Part shown: piece after piece, positions 23,091-36,089 of the stretch
How the letters are laid out: each line of letters opens with the position of its first letter
Numbering within the stretch: position 1 is the first letter of the stretch
Source: Torreya grandis
Lineage: Eukaryota > Streptophyta > Pinopsida > Cupressales > Taxaceae
Length of the DNA: 64,000 nt
Reading direction: 5' to 3'
NCBI GenBank assembly: GCA_037957365.1
Contig: JARHVA010002683.1
Location: 186,001-250,000, forward strand
Made by a program: the position numbers and the translations under genes
Notes under the pieces: model-generated
Database searches by the model: none
The model's input: the letters and a program-made list of their open reading frames with translations, nothing else
What the model was told of the DNA's origin: nothing

Positions 23091-25713
23091 AGACTTCTAA
23101 AAACTCTAAAAAGGATAGAATCTAAAATAAATGATGCTTCAACTTGGTCTATATTTGTCAAAAGGATCAAAAGGTTTATGCAAAATATTTGTGAGGAAAT
23201 AAGCTAGCATAAAATATCTAACATTTCCCTATTCACACAAAGATAAGCAAGTAAATGGACCAAAAAATTAAAATGCCAAACTCCAAGGTTGAAGTGTTTC
23301 GAATTAGTCTAATCTATGAATTTAAAAGTTTCTAGGTCTTTTGGCCAAATGCAACATCAAAAGATAGGCTCAAACAAGGCATATGCTATGACTCTTGGCC
23401 AAATGGCATCAAAATCTAGACTTTGAAAATAGATGAAAGTTTTAATCTAATGGATTTGAAACACTTATAACAAACACTAGGCATTTGATTCTTGGTCATG
23501 AACCTAATCAACTAGGTATAAGGTTGAAATAAAAGGCACTTTTAACAATAGTTTATTTTCTCATAAATAATGGTATAAAACTTGGTTCTTTTGACAAATA
23601 GGCTAGACAAAGGTGAACAATATAACCGTTCTTTAGACAAATGATCAAAAGTACACTTGGATTAGACAGAAAACATAGGAATAAATTTGGAATTCTATGC
23701 AAAAGGGTCTATGTAAAAAAGTTTGAAATGATTTGGGTAGTGTAACGATGCTCTGCTACCCAAAAGGTGTGATAAAAAAGTTTGTTTGAAAGACTCTCTA
23801 AGGAAAAGACATTTTTCCACAATTTTGACAACATAACACTACCTTTCTTGACTCAAAATGTTGTGGTTTATAGACTTAAGTGAAAGTGTTTAGCATAAAA
23901 TGTCTTAAGTATATCAAGTGAGGACAATGATTATGAGTCTTAAATGACCTTCAACGTAAATAAGAAATTAAACCTAAGTTCCCTCAAGTTTAGTGCAAAT
24001 GGCAAACCCACTTAACACATCAACCCCCTGAACTTGTAAAGGTGCAATTCCAAATTTTGATTATAGGTGAAGGACTTTAAACAACTTTGGTCAAGTTCTA
24101 GACTCAATTGGGTAACATAATTGTGCCAAAGTGGACGATATGACTCTCAAGATTTTGATAAACTTTGAACAAGGAAAATTGATGATCTCATGTGGACAAC
24201 ATAATTCCTCTTTATTCAAAGGAAAATTTGGACCACGTGTTTGGTTTATGATTATTTGTTTATACCAAGTTTTGCCTCTAGAAAAGACTTTAATCTAGGA
24301 CAAGACCAACTAATTAATCACCCTTAGATCTTAAACTGACAAGGTTTCTTGGTACTATTGGAATCCATAAATATACATCATTTGAGAGGATTTTAAGTGT
24401 TCATCCAAAACTAAATACACATTATATAGTAGGGTTTTTACACCCCGCTTTCTCTCAAATGACCATACTACAACATGGACCTTGAGTTTCACCTTGCACT
24501 AACAATACTTCCATGACAAGTGGGGATTTGTCTAAAATCTAATAAGTTTCCAAATGATCTAGGGGAATCAATTGCACAATGTCTTTCACACCAAATAATG
24601 CAAAAGAATAGCATAGATTTTGAGTTTATATCACTTGGCTTGTTTTAAAAAGATCTTGTCCTTTTTACAACCACTACATCCTACTATTCACTCAGTATAG
24701 TGTGATTTCCAAAGTGCTACTGCATCCCATATGCAACTCCAAAGGAGCCAAATGAAGTCAATGCTAGGAGATGAAACATCGAGTCAAATCTTAACTAAAG
24801 AACTTGTGGGAGGTGATGAAGTCCCCCTCGCAAGCCAAGATGCATAAAAATAAACAAAGTATGAAAGTAGAAAGACTTTAGGGTCATTTTTAAAATCACC
24901 TAAACTTTGATGAGTTTTTGGGGAGTGCTTTAGATGACTTTCTTTCTAAGCCTTAGACTAGGCTATTTTCAATAGGAATGGTGATTTTGATTCCAAGGGT
25001 TACCTATAGGGGATAAATGAAAGATTATACACGTAACATTCCTCTTTTTTCCAAATAAAAAACTAACTAAACAACTATTGAAAGCAAAAAAATTGACAAG
25101 TGTGTTAAATTTTAAACCCAAATAAAATATTTGGTGGTGTGCATTTGGCCACTTGGTCTTAGGTGCAAACTTTAAAAACATTCACCAAAAACATCTAAAT
25201 TCTTTTTTAAACACCAAAACAATGTTCCTAATCAATTTTTAAGAATAAAAAAGTGATTTAAACATGTTTTGAGTAAATATCATGCTTGGTCTTATAGTAA
25301 AATTGTTAGCATGTCCTTTAGCTTTGAAGACCTTTTGAGTTTGAAACAATAAACTTTAGAAAATTAGGTTTTGGGTCAATGTTTTTGGAAAAAAACATAG
25401 TGATCGATGTCGGTTAATACCATCGACATCAGTTACTCAAATATCAAGATTTGGGTGCCAGAATTCTATTGACCGATGTCAATTGATCAGTGATCAATAT
25501 CAATATTTCCTATCGACGTCGGTTACTATGTAAAAACTATGGCAACCAAAGATGGCAAAATAAAGTTGTAAAATCAATTTTTAAGATTTCTAAAGGCTCA
25601 AATAAATATTTTAAAGTTGTAAAAGGATCTCCTTTAGGTGTAGGATGCATTTAGTTCCATCGGGCATGCCATTATGTGATCTATGAATTTGACTTAAGAG
25701 AGGATGGTTAGTA
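23091..25713 (-). other. Leader region of element B
   Basis: About 2.6 kb lies between the 5' LTR and the first gag frame. I see no gene on either strand. A primer-binding site should lie just left of 25713 on the minus strand. The bases there (TACTAACCATCCTC) do not match a pattern I recognise. A palindrome cluster lies at 25402-25525. Confidence 0.5.
25402..25525. promoter_or_regulatory. Five GACGTC-type palindromes in the leader of B
   Basis: Within about 125 bases lie ATCGATGTCGGTTA, ATCGACATCAGTTA, CCGATGTCAATTG, ATCAATATCAATA and ATCGACGTCGGTTA. They are one repeated word in different stages of CpG loss. The same word occurs in the solo LTR. Confidence 0.65.
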
Positions 25714-26867
25714 TGGTGTTAGTTCCAAAATAAAAACAAAATGAAATAAACACACTAATAACATAACATCTCTAGGCCTAGACACTAGGGAGAGCTTAGT
25801 TAACAAAATAAAATGACAAACACAACTAAAAATCAAGGAATCAAACACAAGAATTCCTTCACCTTCCTTAGATGCTCTAAATGCATTTGTTATGGTGGAT
25901 TGCTCAGCTTGTGGTTATGGAGTCTTCATCAAAGGAGGCTTGGCTATCTCCTCTTCTCCTTGGCACCTTTTGGCTTTTGGATTGGCTTGGCTTGGCTTGT
26001 AATCTATTTTGCATGGTAACACTATTTTTTTGAAGCTTTTGGAACCATTTGTGAATTATAACTTTTTACTAATTAAGCTTAGAAATGATGTTGTGAGGCC
26101 TCCTATTTATAGATTTTTGAGAATGTCTAGATCAACCTAAACCATCCATCTCAAGATTGAGATGTGTGGTTGAGGATTCATTCAATTTTTGGAATTAAGT
26201 CTTTAATTATCCACATCGTGGCATTAGAAGAAGGGGAAATTAAGAGGCATGGAAGGCATTGATGAGACATGGGAGGCACGAATCCTGATATTTATGGAAT
26301 TATGGCCTAAGGATGTCTTCCCAAGAAATGGGATCACTTGATGATGTAGATATTTAATATTCATTTCTAAAAACAAATATTTAACAAGTTTGCATGGAAT
26401 TATTAATTATGCCCTGATTTAGTTTAATTAGCTTTTAAGCATGATTAAGCATCTTGTACACAAATTACTCAAATTAATCAGAATGTCTTTTTATTGGTCC
26501 AAAATTTGATTGGATTAGAATTAGAAGGTGATGTCAAATACATTGGAACCATATTCCCATTCAGGATGTTACCAACAACAAATAATACAGACAAATGTCT
26601 TATGCAAAATATTTGATAAGGAAGAGCAATCTAGAGTACCCAGGTGCAAATTTGGTATTTTGACTCGAAATGAATTGATCAAAGTTAGTTGGCCCATAAA
26701 TTACATTGCCCCATTTAGGGATACCTTTGCCAAAATCAGAACTTGAATATGTTAGTTTTAGATCATTTAGCATGTTTTAGTGTTTTTCAGACAAATTGTG
26801 CATTTTCGGTGGAAATTAGCCAAAAGTGTGATTGGGGGTTATAGGTGGTCAGTTTTAGGTGTCTATA
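25714..26867 (-). repeat. 5' LTR of element B (right side)
   Basis: 1154 bases, matching 8899-10378 apart from the duplication there. On the minus strand it starts TATAGACACC, where one G to A change on the plus strand explains the lost TG. It holds a 72-codon plus-strand frame (26528-26746) that pairs with 9712-9930. Confidence 0.9.
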
Positions 26868-28081
26868 GCCAAAGGGCCATTTTCCAAAGAAAATAATTAA
26901 GAGAATTTCTTGTGGGAAAATTATCTAGGACAATTTCCCTACAAACAAAATAATTCTTTTAGAAAGTTTGGTCGAAGAAAACAATATAAAGAAAGGCACA
27001 GACAAATTGTTTGATGGAATTTATCTAATGACTCATAGAATGTTAAATTCAAACTATGAGGTATAGTCATTGAAGTTCAAATAGAGGGAACAAAATATCC
27101 AAACAAATTCTTTTAGGAAAGTGAAAATATAAAAGTTTGAAAGGTGAAGGCCTACAAAATGTTAAACTCTAGTTGCAATGAATAACTGTTAAGTTTCAAA
27201 ATAGGAATTTGAATACAAACAAAGGGAATAACAAATGTAAAAAGTAAATGAGTCAGCAAGGAGCCAGATACACCAAAACAAGATGGAATCAGTAATAGCA
27301 AAGGTCATTCTCACAATTATCGATGAAAACTATTCCTATTCCTGAATGACACATGTCTAATTGATCTCACAATCTTAATCATTCAATCTCCCTTTAGAAA
27401 ACTATATATATGTATTCAACCTATTCTCAAAGTAGCCTATGTTGGTTAATGACAAAACTTTAAATAGATTTGTATTGAAAACTCTTGAAGAAAATAAGAT
27501 AAATTCTACCACTCACACACTGCATTTTGGTGTATTAGTTTAACATCATGTTATTCTCATTCAGTGAAAGTTGTCTTTCCTAACTTGTATCCTTGATTTC
27601 CCACCAAATGTGTAGACAAATATTTGTTACAGGTCCTCATGAGTATTCTCTAATAAGCGTATAAACATTTTTGAAGTGGTTTAAAGTCATATTCATTTCT
27701 AGAATTCTCTGTTTCCCTCTTGAATGTTGAATACCTTTTGAATCTAACAAGTGAAATATGGATGTAACAATGCATAAAAGGTCATGAGTGTTGTGCAAGG
27801 AAACATTTTCATTATTTAAGTAGTGATTACAATCAAAGTGAGAGGATAATACATGTTGGTGCATCACCATTTGTTTCTTTCTATTATTCATTTTCTCTCT
27901 TTTCATACACAATTGATTGATTAGGATAGATAGAGCTTCACAAGTGCATCAGGGGAGCTAGCCCTTAAATCTATAGATTCATCTCAAATAAATTATCACC
28001 GACAACAAAATAGATGTTTCCATTGTGTTTCTTAGATGAAGAATACTATGTTTTTATTTAAGGGTGAAAATCCAAGCATCA
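26868..28081 (+). repeat. Family-A LTR fragment
   Basis: It matches 1030-2331, including the right end GCATCA. The AT microsatellite site has only a short run here. The first about 115 bases (26868-26983) also match 8788-8897, so this is not the simple remainder of the LTR broken at 8898. It may come from a second copy of family A. No primer-binding site follows. Confidence 0.85.
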
Positions 28082-29194
28082 ACAAGCACTTTAATGGCAT
28101 TATATCTAGCACGCATGAGAATTATATGAGTAGTGTGTCATAATGTTGGATTCTCCTATATGAGGAAATCATCTAATCCAAATTTGAGATCCTACATCAA
28201 AACATAAAGGAAGTTATTAAGGATCAAAAATGACTACTGAACATATTGATAGGGTTACCATACAGTCATTTTTGAAAGTGTTAAAGCTTGATCAAGATCG
28301 ACAATGCATAATTACTCTAAGGAGTCAAGAAGTAACAAGATGAGGATAGGTGCATGATATTTAATGACTAAGTAATGGTATAGGATAATGATCTAGTGAT
28401 GAGTGGGAATTTGTAAAGTTGATCGAATGGTGATAATTGATTGTTAATGACTTGATTGATCCATAAAGATCGATGGAGTGTATGAGTCAAAGTTCCCAAA
28501 TTGCATGACAAGAGGTCAATGTGACATATGTTTATCATTTGGCTTTGAAACTCTATATAATAAATCTCAGACATGATCGATGGTGAAATATTGATTTTGA
28601 GCTAAGATTTCATGAGATTGGATCATTATATTCAAAAGTTAACTGTGAGCATTGCTATTTAAATATTTGAATTTAATATAGCAAAAAATAGAGCTCTATA
28701 TTTTGACCATATATTTTGATAGAAGATGAATTTGAGCATGTAGTAAAAAAAAGTGATAGAGGACTCCAAGACACATCTAGATATATATATTTTAAGAGAT
28801 AAAAGTAAGTACAACTAAATATATTGAACCTATAAGTTCACTGTGTGTTCATGCTTATTATGCAAGTGACCCAAGAAGGATATTCAAGCTTGTATTGATT
28901 TTGTTTTGATGTATCACAATGAATTAGATTTTGGAACATGTTGTATAATGCATGAGGATGCTCTATGTGGATTTTGGAGGTGTGATCAATTTATCTTGAG
29001 TATGAACAATGCTTAATACGTTGACTATTTGTTCGAGATTGGTGTTCTTATGTATAAGGTCTATATTTGGGTTGCTCAAACATACACATAGGTGAGCTAT
29101 GTTAACTATGATCATTTGAGGATGTCTAGGGGAATATAAGGAGTGGACCCATGTATTTGAATGTGGTCATGTGTTCTTATTTTGGTTGAGGGAG
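28082..29194. other. Unassigned region
   Basis: No gene, RNA or clear repeat is seen. It could be the worn 3' part of the element whose LTR may start at 29195, but I cannot follow any protein domain in it. Confidence 0.4.
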
Positions 29195-30103
29195 TGTTAA
29201 AGGACTAAATTGGCTTACATAAGACCTATAAGGGCTAAAATGGCCTTATTAAAAGGTGTACTTATTTAAGGGTGACCTATAGATTCTATGGTTGACCGAT
29301 GAAGATTTTTTTGAGTCATGTCTTCATGTGAGATGTGCCTTAAGGGCTAAGGCATGCCTAATGGCCAACCAAGGTAGTGATAATCAAGATTGCTATATAT
29401 ATAGTGGAACCAAAGATGATGGATTCTAGACTTTGTGTATGAGACTTAGGAGAGTTTTGAAGAGAGGCTTGTTTATGTTTTATGGAGTGAAGGAAGGGTT
29501 GAGTGCCTTGAGGATGTGCTGAAGATAAGAATAGATTGAGGACTATTTGTATGACTTGTTGGTCATACTTATGTTGCTAGAATAGTGTGCTTCTTATTTG
29601 AGTGTGAGAAAAGGTGAAGAGTGATAAGCAGATGTCCATCATTAAGTGTTGTTTACTTCAATTCAAGGGTGGATTTATTCATATTTATTGTTATGTAGCT
29701 CAAAATCTAAGGTGGATTTAGACTCCTTGCAAGATAAAGCTTGCTAAAAGATCTAGTTGTTATTGTAATGTAACTAGATAGGTATGGTATCACCTTGTGG
29801 GATTGGAGTCTCACTAAATAGGGATTGTAGTTCCTTGATCATTTTTAGATGGTCTAAGTTGGATCGTATTTTTATAGGAAATTATTTCAATTTCATGTTC
29901 TAGGGTTTTATTTCTCAAGAAGGTTTTCCATGTATGTCATGTGTTATGTGATTAATCTTTCATTATATCTCTTTTTTATTACTATGAATGATATTTATGC
30001 TTCATGAATGATTATTTTAGTTTATTAATTATTTTTCAAAATTAGAATTGAAGTATAAGTATTTGGGCTCATTGATTCACCCCTAGTGATTGTACCTCTA
30101 ACA
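29195..30103 (+). repeat. Possible degenerate LTR (Copia-like ends)
   Basis: It starts TGTTAAAGGACTAAATTGG after a purine-rich GTTGAGGGAG and ends CCTCTAACA, so the ends form the inverted pair TGTTA / TAACA. Length is about 909 bases. There is no partner LTR in the window, no target duplication and no primer-binding site to the right, so the call rests on the ends and the purine tract only. Confidence 0.4.
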
Positions 30104-31445
30104 ACATGTATAAACCTCCTAAAACCCTTCTAGGAGCTCGATGGAGAAGAAAGTGAAGGATATGCCTCCTAATGCATTAAATTTCCCTTTAAAACATGAT
30201 CATAATTACTCACTCAAATAAGACCCTTACAATGATATTTTCTTGTACTTACACCTATATAGATGCATTCAATGTTGTGTTTTGTAAGGTTTTGGACTTA
30301 AAATAGGGTGCTTGATCTACTGATAAGATATAGACTAATGTGGAAGGTGTCTTAAGGTATATTATTTATAATTAGGTATAAAAATCCATGCATTTGACCT
30401 TGGAATTACTCATACAATTTTTTTCATGAAGGCAGTGTTGTTCCTGAGTATATACCTAGGCTAGTGTTTTGACCATTTATTGGTTCACCCACCTACAAAA
30501 GGTTTCATACCATAAAATTTGATAGGGTAATGATTGGGAGGTCCATAAATTGAATCAAATATCTCTATTAATTTTCACATGTGTTAGCATTGATTAGATC
30601 CAAATATCAATTTCTAGGATAGAGACCCAATTAAGGGCTAATTAGAGAGGGTAACATGTAGATTAAGTGTACTTAAACTTAATATTTGGTCATAAATATT
30701 TGTAAAGAGATATACAATTATAATATTTACTCAAATATATGCTCAATATTCTAGGATCATTTGTATAGTGTTCTACACAAGCAACTTTATGTGTTTTGAG
30801 GGCTACAAGGAATTAAAGGTAAGTATGGGATTTAGGGGCAAAATGAAGTCTTTGAGAGTGTTTTATGCATCCAAAGGGGTTGATACAGGTTTTTCAAGAC
30901 TGAGAGATGACTTTCATGGAGATAAATTAAATTCATGAAGATGAAATCAAGATTATAAACTTTTGAGCAAATAGAGGCATAGTGAGATTAATGGGTTTCA
31001 AGACACCTAAAAATAGGTGATCACTATTGTAATGTCAGTATGAGAATTTTATCAAACTGATGAAAGGAGTCAAAAATAAGGGAAAAGGGAATTTAAAAGT
31101 GATTTTATGATCAATTTTCCCATTTATCAATTTTCAATCCAAGAAGAGGGTAGTTTAAAGAAGAAACAAGATGTGTTAAACAAAGAAAAAACTCCTATGT
31201 CATTTCCAAGATGAAGCATCATCAACAAGACAACACATATCATTGAAAACATTATGAAACTACTCTTCAACCCCATTATTTATTGTAACTCTTGCTTGAC
31301 ACTTGTAAATGTATCTCTTCTACGCCATTTCTTTCTCCTCTCATTCTATATAAATATAACCTTGTTTGGCTTTGTAAGGATCCTCTACCTGTGTATGGCA
31401 AATCCCTACCAATTTGTATGCTTTTGATCAATCAAAGACTACTAG
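30104..31445. other. Unassigned region before element C
   Basis: No gene is visible. A TATA-like CTATATAAATATAAC lies near 31345, about 100 bases before the LTR of element C, but no transcript can be assigned to it. It may be part of an older LTR. Confidence 0.4.
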
Positions 31446-32810
31446 TGTAGATACTAAAAAACTACACAAGATGGTTCTATAGGTCAAAGTAACCCCTAAA
31501 CCACCTTAGGACCCCCTAGGGACTATCCCATAACCTTTCGATCGTAAACCTAAGTCAAAATTAACTGACTTTGACCACCTTGACCTTTGACCTTTTGATC
31601 ACCGATGGTCACCTTAATCACCAATGGTTAGGTGTAACTATTGACTAACATCCTTTAAATACCTTAAAGGGTTAACTCTAACTAACTATAGCTTGCTTTC
31701 TTATATTTATCTTATTTATTCTGTGTGTAACTCAATGCATGTTAAGACTAAAATTAGATGACCCATTGACACCTTATTGAATTTATTGTTTCACCTCTCC
31801 CTTCCTTTCATAAAAAAGAAGAGGAAGAGGTGAAAAGGGGACCTAGATGTAGAATCAAAGTAATTAATCATAAGAGATCATCAATAATTATCAAATCTTA
31901 TTGTATCATAACTTCTTTTGTAGGTACTCTCCTAGCAAACTACTGACTAGGTCAGAGATCTAAAGTGCTACAATTCATCAATCATAGCCAAGACATATAA
32001 AATCTATTGAAATATATCTAAGATCCACCAACAAGTTTATAAACCATCTACCTCCACATTATTTATTCCAACAAGATAAGTATCTATCTTTTATCATATT
32101 CAATAATTAGTCTCTCTATTTTATCTTTCAAAATCCAATTTTCAAACTCATCAATCAGCTTCTCAAAGTAAACCAAAACCCATATTAACCACTGATGGTT
32201 ACCCTAGCCACTTAATTTCTATCCATAACCATCTATGGTTACCTAATTATCTATGATCACCCTAACTGCTAATGATTTACCTAATCACTGACGGTCACTC
32301 TATGATAATTATAACAATAAGATATTTTCACCTATCAAACCCTAACCAAATCCCACTTTCTAACTTTTTTCCTAAGCATAAATCATCACTCTATTTTATA
32401 AACCATACCTAATTTATTTGGAATTAATATTCAATAGTTTATTGCTATAATTAGTTTAATTCATCTCTTTTAATCACTTTTTATATTTGATTTTAGTATC
32501 TTTTGTTATTCATGCAAGTAATTTATATTTCATTTTTAGAACTTAATTGTTTAAGAGTGTGGATTGATAGCCTCCAAGGAATATTTTTCTTATTGGATCT
32601 ACCTTGCTAGGCATTCCACCCTACCATCTAACTAATCAACCATTTATTTAGTGCTTTCTTATCTGCAGGTCATTCCTCCCAGGCCAAAGAGGAGTATCTA
32701 CAACTGTCTGGATCACAAAGCACAAACCACATCCAGGTTATACTAACCTTACCCTTATTTTAAGTTTTACAACTTTCTTCTTAGAAACAAATCAAAATTT
32801 ATGGAAAACA
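31446..32810 (+). repeat. 5' LTR of element C
   Basis: It starts TGTAGATACTAAAA and ends ATGGAAAACA, directly before the primer-binding site. It pairs with 55732-57094. It contains worn copies of the CCATCGATGG palindrome near 31600-31640 and 32170-32300. Confidence 0.93.
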
Positions 32811-32813
32811 TTT

Positions 32814-32832
32814 TGGGACATTCAGTGGGACC
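32814..32832 (+). other. Primer-binding site of element C
   Basis: TGGGACATTCAGTGGGACC begins three bases after the LTR end. It resembles the sites of A (2340) and D (43633) in its GTGGGA/CTGGGGA end. The tRNA cannot be named by eye. Confidence 0.6.
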
Positions 32833-34399
32833 CTCGAGTCTTTTCTTGGATTCATAGTTGCATCTAGGTGCTTCTTTTTCTTATTTTTTGCTCTTAAAAT
32901 GAAATTAAAATTTTATCTTGGGTTTAAAATTGACTGCATCCATTAATTTATTATTTATTTTATCTCACCTAACTTAATTAATCCATTAAATTAATCATAG
33001 TTTCACTCTTATCACACACACAAGACCAAACCACTTACACCTAATCAAGCATAAAAACATTGATGTAAGGCTTGACTAGGATTTCATCACCTAGAAATCA
33101 CCTTTTTTGACTATCCTATCATCACCAAGGAGAGAACCAACTTAGTTTTTTGGTTGAGTATAATCTTTAGCAATCGGTATATCTTAGCTAAGCACCTGAC
33201 ACCCTTATCATTTAGTGTGTGAAGTGAGGGGGTATGCCCCAATATCAATACATTTACTAATTTCTAATATAGATCCCTTTGAAATCATAAACACAACATG
33301 AAACCAACCATAGAATTCTTTTCTAGTACCTACTCTACAAGCCAAGTTGAGTCACACATTTCTTAAAGCTTAAGGCATAAGCTATAAGAGAGACTAAAAA
33401 GAACCTTAGGATTTAACGTGCTTTAATGTGTGTTGTATTTCCCTGACTTGTTCTTATCTTCTCTTTTTTTGAGTTGTGAGATTGCTTATATCTTCCACTT
33501 TTCCTTATCTATATGATTTTAAATAGATAACAATTAAGAAACCAAGCAAACTAGGATTTACCTCCTAATCATCCATCTTCCTCCTTTCCTTCATCCTTGG
33601 AGTACATCTCAGATGTAGAGAGTTATCCCCATCCTTATAGAAGTCCTACCATCCCTTAAATAGTTTCCCAAGGTGATGCATATTTTTCCACCTTTCTAGT
33701 TAACAACCCCATATCCCTATAGCATTACCTTATCACCATATCTCACTATACCCCTACTTTGGTTATACGTATTGAACCACCCTATGGCATGCCATTCCAC
33801 CTTATGGGTGACACTTCTATTACCACCATCTCCCCCAACCTTTAGTCACCTAGGCATCTTTCTCTACTAATAACCCCACCAATACTACCATCCAAAACCA
33901 ACCCACTCAACCAAGCAACACCTAAACACCTTCTTCCTTAACTAATAACCCTCCTAATATAAGAAAAACCCAACTTTTGGGCACTGGTACTTACCTTACC
34001 ATAGGATTACCCAGGCATCCTTCTCTACTAATAACCCCACCAATACTACCATCTAAAACCAACGCACTCAACCAAGCAACACCCAAGCACCTTCTTCCCT
34101 AACTAATAACCCTCCTAGTACAGGAATAACCCAACTTTGGGCACTAGTACATCCCTTACCATAGGATTACTCTCTACTAGTGTCACCATCATTCCTCTTA
34201 TTCCCAATCCACTTACCTCTACTCCATTTTAGATCTTGGTGGTTCCCATACCTTCTACCCTTCCACCTATTAGTACTAAAGTTACCACTTATCCTCCATC
34301 TACTAACCCAACCATACCTCCTACCTAACCTACGTTAATCCCTCAATAGGTTCTCATTACATATAACCCAATCTATGTCCCTAACCTAGAAGGGTATAT
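32833..34399 (+). other. Leader and start of gag of element C, with a 161-bp tandem duplication
   Basis: The first part (32833-33540) shows no gene. From about 33560 the sequence turns Pro/Thr-rich, like the start of gag. A direct duplication of about 161 bases lies at 33850-34171: both copies contain TCTACTAATAACCCCACCAA and end ACCATAGGATTAC. A step of 161 is not a multiple of three, so the duplication would shift the frame. Confidence 0.6.
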
Positions 34400-35670
34400 A
34401 CCTCTACCTTCCACCCAACCACCTATCTCCATGTATCCATATGTGGCATCATCCCAACCACCCATGTCTATGTACCAATATGTGGTAGCTTCTCAACCCC
34501 CCACCAACTATCCATATGTTGCATCTACCCAAACCCAACATAGCCTATCCTACAACTACGAGGGTGCACAACCACAAACTAACCTTATAAAAATGTTAAT
34601 GGACAAAATGACTACTTTGGAGTCATCTATCTCTAGGGCCCATAACTCTTATCTTATGACCAAATTTGTAACAAACCAATTCACCCATCTATCCCCATTT
34701 GACCTTATCCTCCTCAATGGGAACTTTCAAAATTTTCAATGCTTCAAAGCAAGGAAGACCCTCAACAACATCTAAGAGAATTTAGGCATTCTTGTTATTT
34801 GATCACCTATGATGATTCTCTCCTTCTCTGTACCTTTCCCATGTCTCTATTAGGTCTGGCACTAGATTGTTACAATGTTATTACAAATCACTCCCTCTTT
34901 TATTTTACCCAACTAACTCAAACTTTTTGAGATCACTTTTCCATAAACATCTCTAATAAAGTTTCCATCACTGATCTCTATTTCATTTGGCAATTTGACA
35001 ATGAATCCATAACCAACTTCATATCATATTGGATAAGATTGATAAATCAACTCTCTTTCTCTTTTCCCCAACCTAAGCTCATTAAAATCTTTACGTGGGC
35101 TTGTACCAAACACATTTTCTCTACTTTATGGGTTTAGAGCTTCATGGCCTTTGATGAAGCTTTCACCATGGCATGGAAATTAGATAATAGATCTATTGAT
35201 AAGGGGAGGTTGAAATTAAGAAACAATAATTCCACCTTCAAATCAAATAAGACTCCCTCCTCCAAACCTAACAATCAAACCAACACTAACTCAAAAAATA
35301 ATGGAACTATGAATCTAATTTTCCTTAAGACCACTCCATCACCCATTTTTAACCAACCCAACTCCTTTAATTCCTCTAATTAGAACACTAGCAACCCAAA
35401 CCAAAATAATCAAAAGAAATTTAATCCACTATGAGAGTCATATGATTTAGTCTTGGAGAAGTTTTTGAAATCAAATATCATACAACTACCACCAATCAAA
35501 CCTCCATAGCAATTCAATTCCTCTTGTCATGTACCTTGTTGGTATAAGCAGAATGAATTGTGCACCTTTCACCATGTCATTGGGCATGATGTTAGTAGGT
35601 GTAATACCTTCAAGAACATCATCTATAACCTCATCAAGAAGGTGTAACTTGTGTTGGATAACCCCAATGC
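34400..35670 (+). pseudogene. gag: gag of element C (broken)
   Basis: The frame opens with Tyr-Pro-Tyr-Val-Ala repeats (MYPYVASSQPPMSMYQYVVA, 34431 on) and moves into the gag core: NQFTHLSPFDL, then SKEDPQQHLREFRHSCYL, then LCTFPMSLLGLALDCYNVI. It continues across stops through ISNKVSITDLYF and MAFDEAFTMAWKLDNRS (35144). A nucleocapsid-like zinc motif, LCTFHHVIGHDVSRC, lies at about 35560-35605, the same Cys-x2-His-x4-His-x4-Cys form as in B. At least two frameshifts (frame 0 to 2 near 34740) and several stops break it. Confidence 0.8.
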
Positions 35671-35854
35671 ACCCCCAAATCAAGCACTTGATATCTTTAT
35701 ATAGCCATTTCCTAACCATGCCCCTTTCATAAACAATGAAAATAATAGAGTGAAATACTCTCACAACCACTAAGTTTATACCATTAATGAAATCCTTAGT
35801 CAACTCATTATTGAGGAAGACATTAAAAAACCACCTTTCCTACCTCTCCACTTA

Positions 35855-36085
35855 TTGAGGTAGTGGAGTCACTCTCCATTCCTTTAGAAAATGAGACTAA
35901 GGAAACAACCACTCCCCATTTTGCACTTGTTGAGGTAGTGGAGTCACCCTTCATCCCTACAGAAAATGAAACCCAAGAAATAACCCCTCCATTTTCTCCA
36001 CCCATTGAGGTATTTGGACCATTAACCCAACCTTTGGAAGACATACCAAAAGAGGTATCCATTACCAGCATGTCCTTCTCCTCTA
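35855..36085 (+). repeat. 75-bp (25-codon) in-frame repeats in the gag-protease spacer of C
   Basis: Three units start at about 35856, 35931 and 36006, exactly 75 bases apart, each beginning with a Glu-Val-(Val)-Glu/Phe segment. The middle parts read SLSIPLENETKETT, SPFIPTENETQEIT and GPLTQPLEDIPKEV. A fourth, weaker unit may follow. They lie in one open frame (35863-36195). Confidence 0.8.
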
Positions 36086-36089
36086 TCAT

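Larger units (their letters stand above)
8899..26867 (-). mobile_element. Element B: long Tat-type gypsy retrotransposon, minus strand
   Basis: Two LTRs of the same family bound it: 8899-10378 and 25714-26867. On the minus strand these begin TGTAGACAC (TATAGACAC in the right copy) and end AACACCA. Read on the minus strand from right to left, the order is LTR, a leader of about 2.6 kb, gag (23090-18800), protease (17870-17560), RT, RNase H, a second RNase H, integrase (to about 12940), a 2.5-kb repeat-rich 3' region, a polypurine tract, and the LTR. The two RNase H domains put it in the Tat clade, where such great length is usual. A solo LTR of another family interrupts gag. The element is full of in-frame stops and inactive. 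The bases flanking it (TAGTA on the left, GCCAA on the right) do not form a target duplication. Confidence 0.88.

Noticed and set aside
28368..28574. Minus-strand frame of 68 codons in the unassigned region
   Set aside because: It has no motif and no neighbour that would give it meaning. It is of a length expected by chance in AT-rich DNA.
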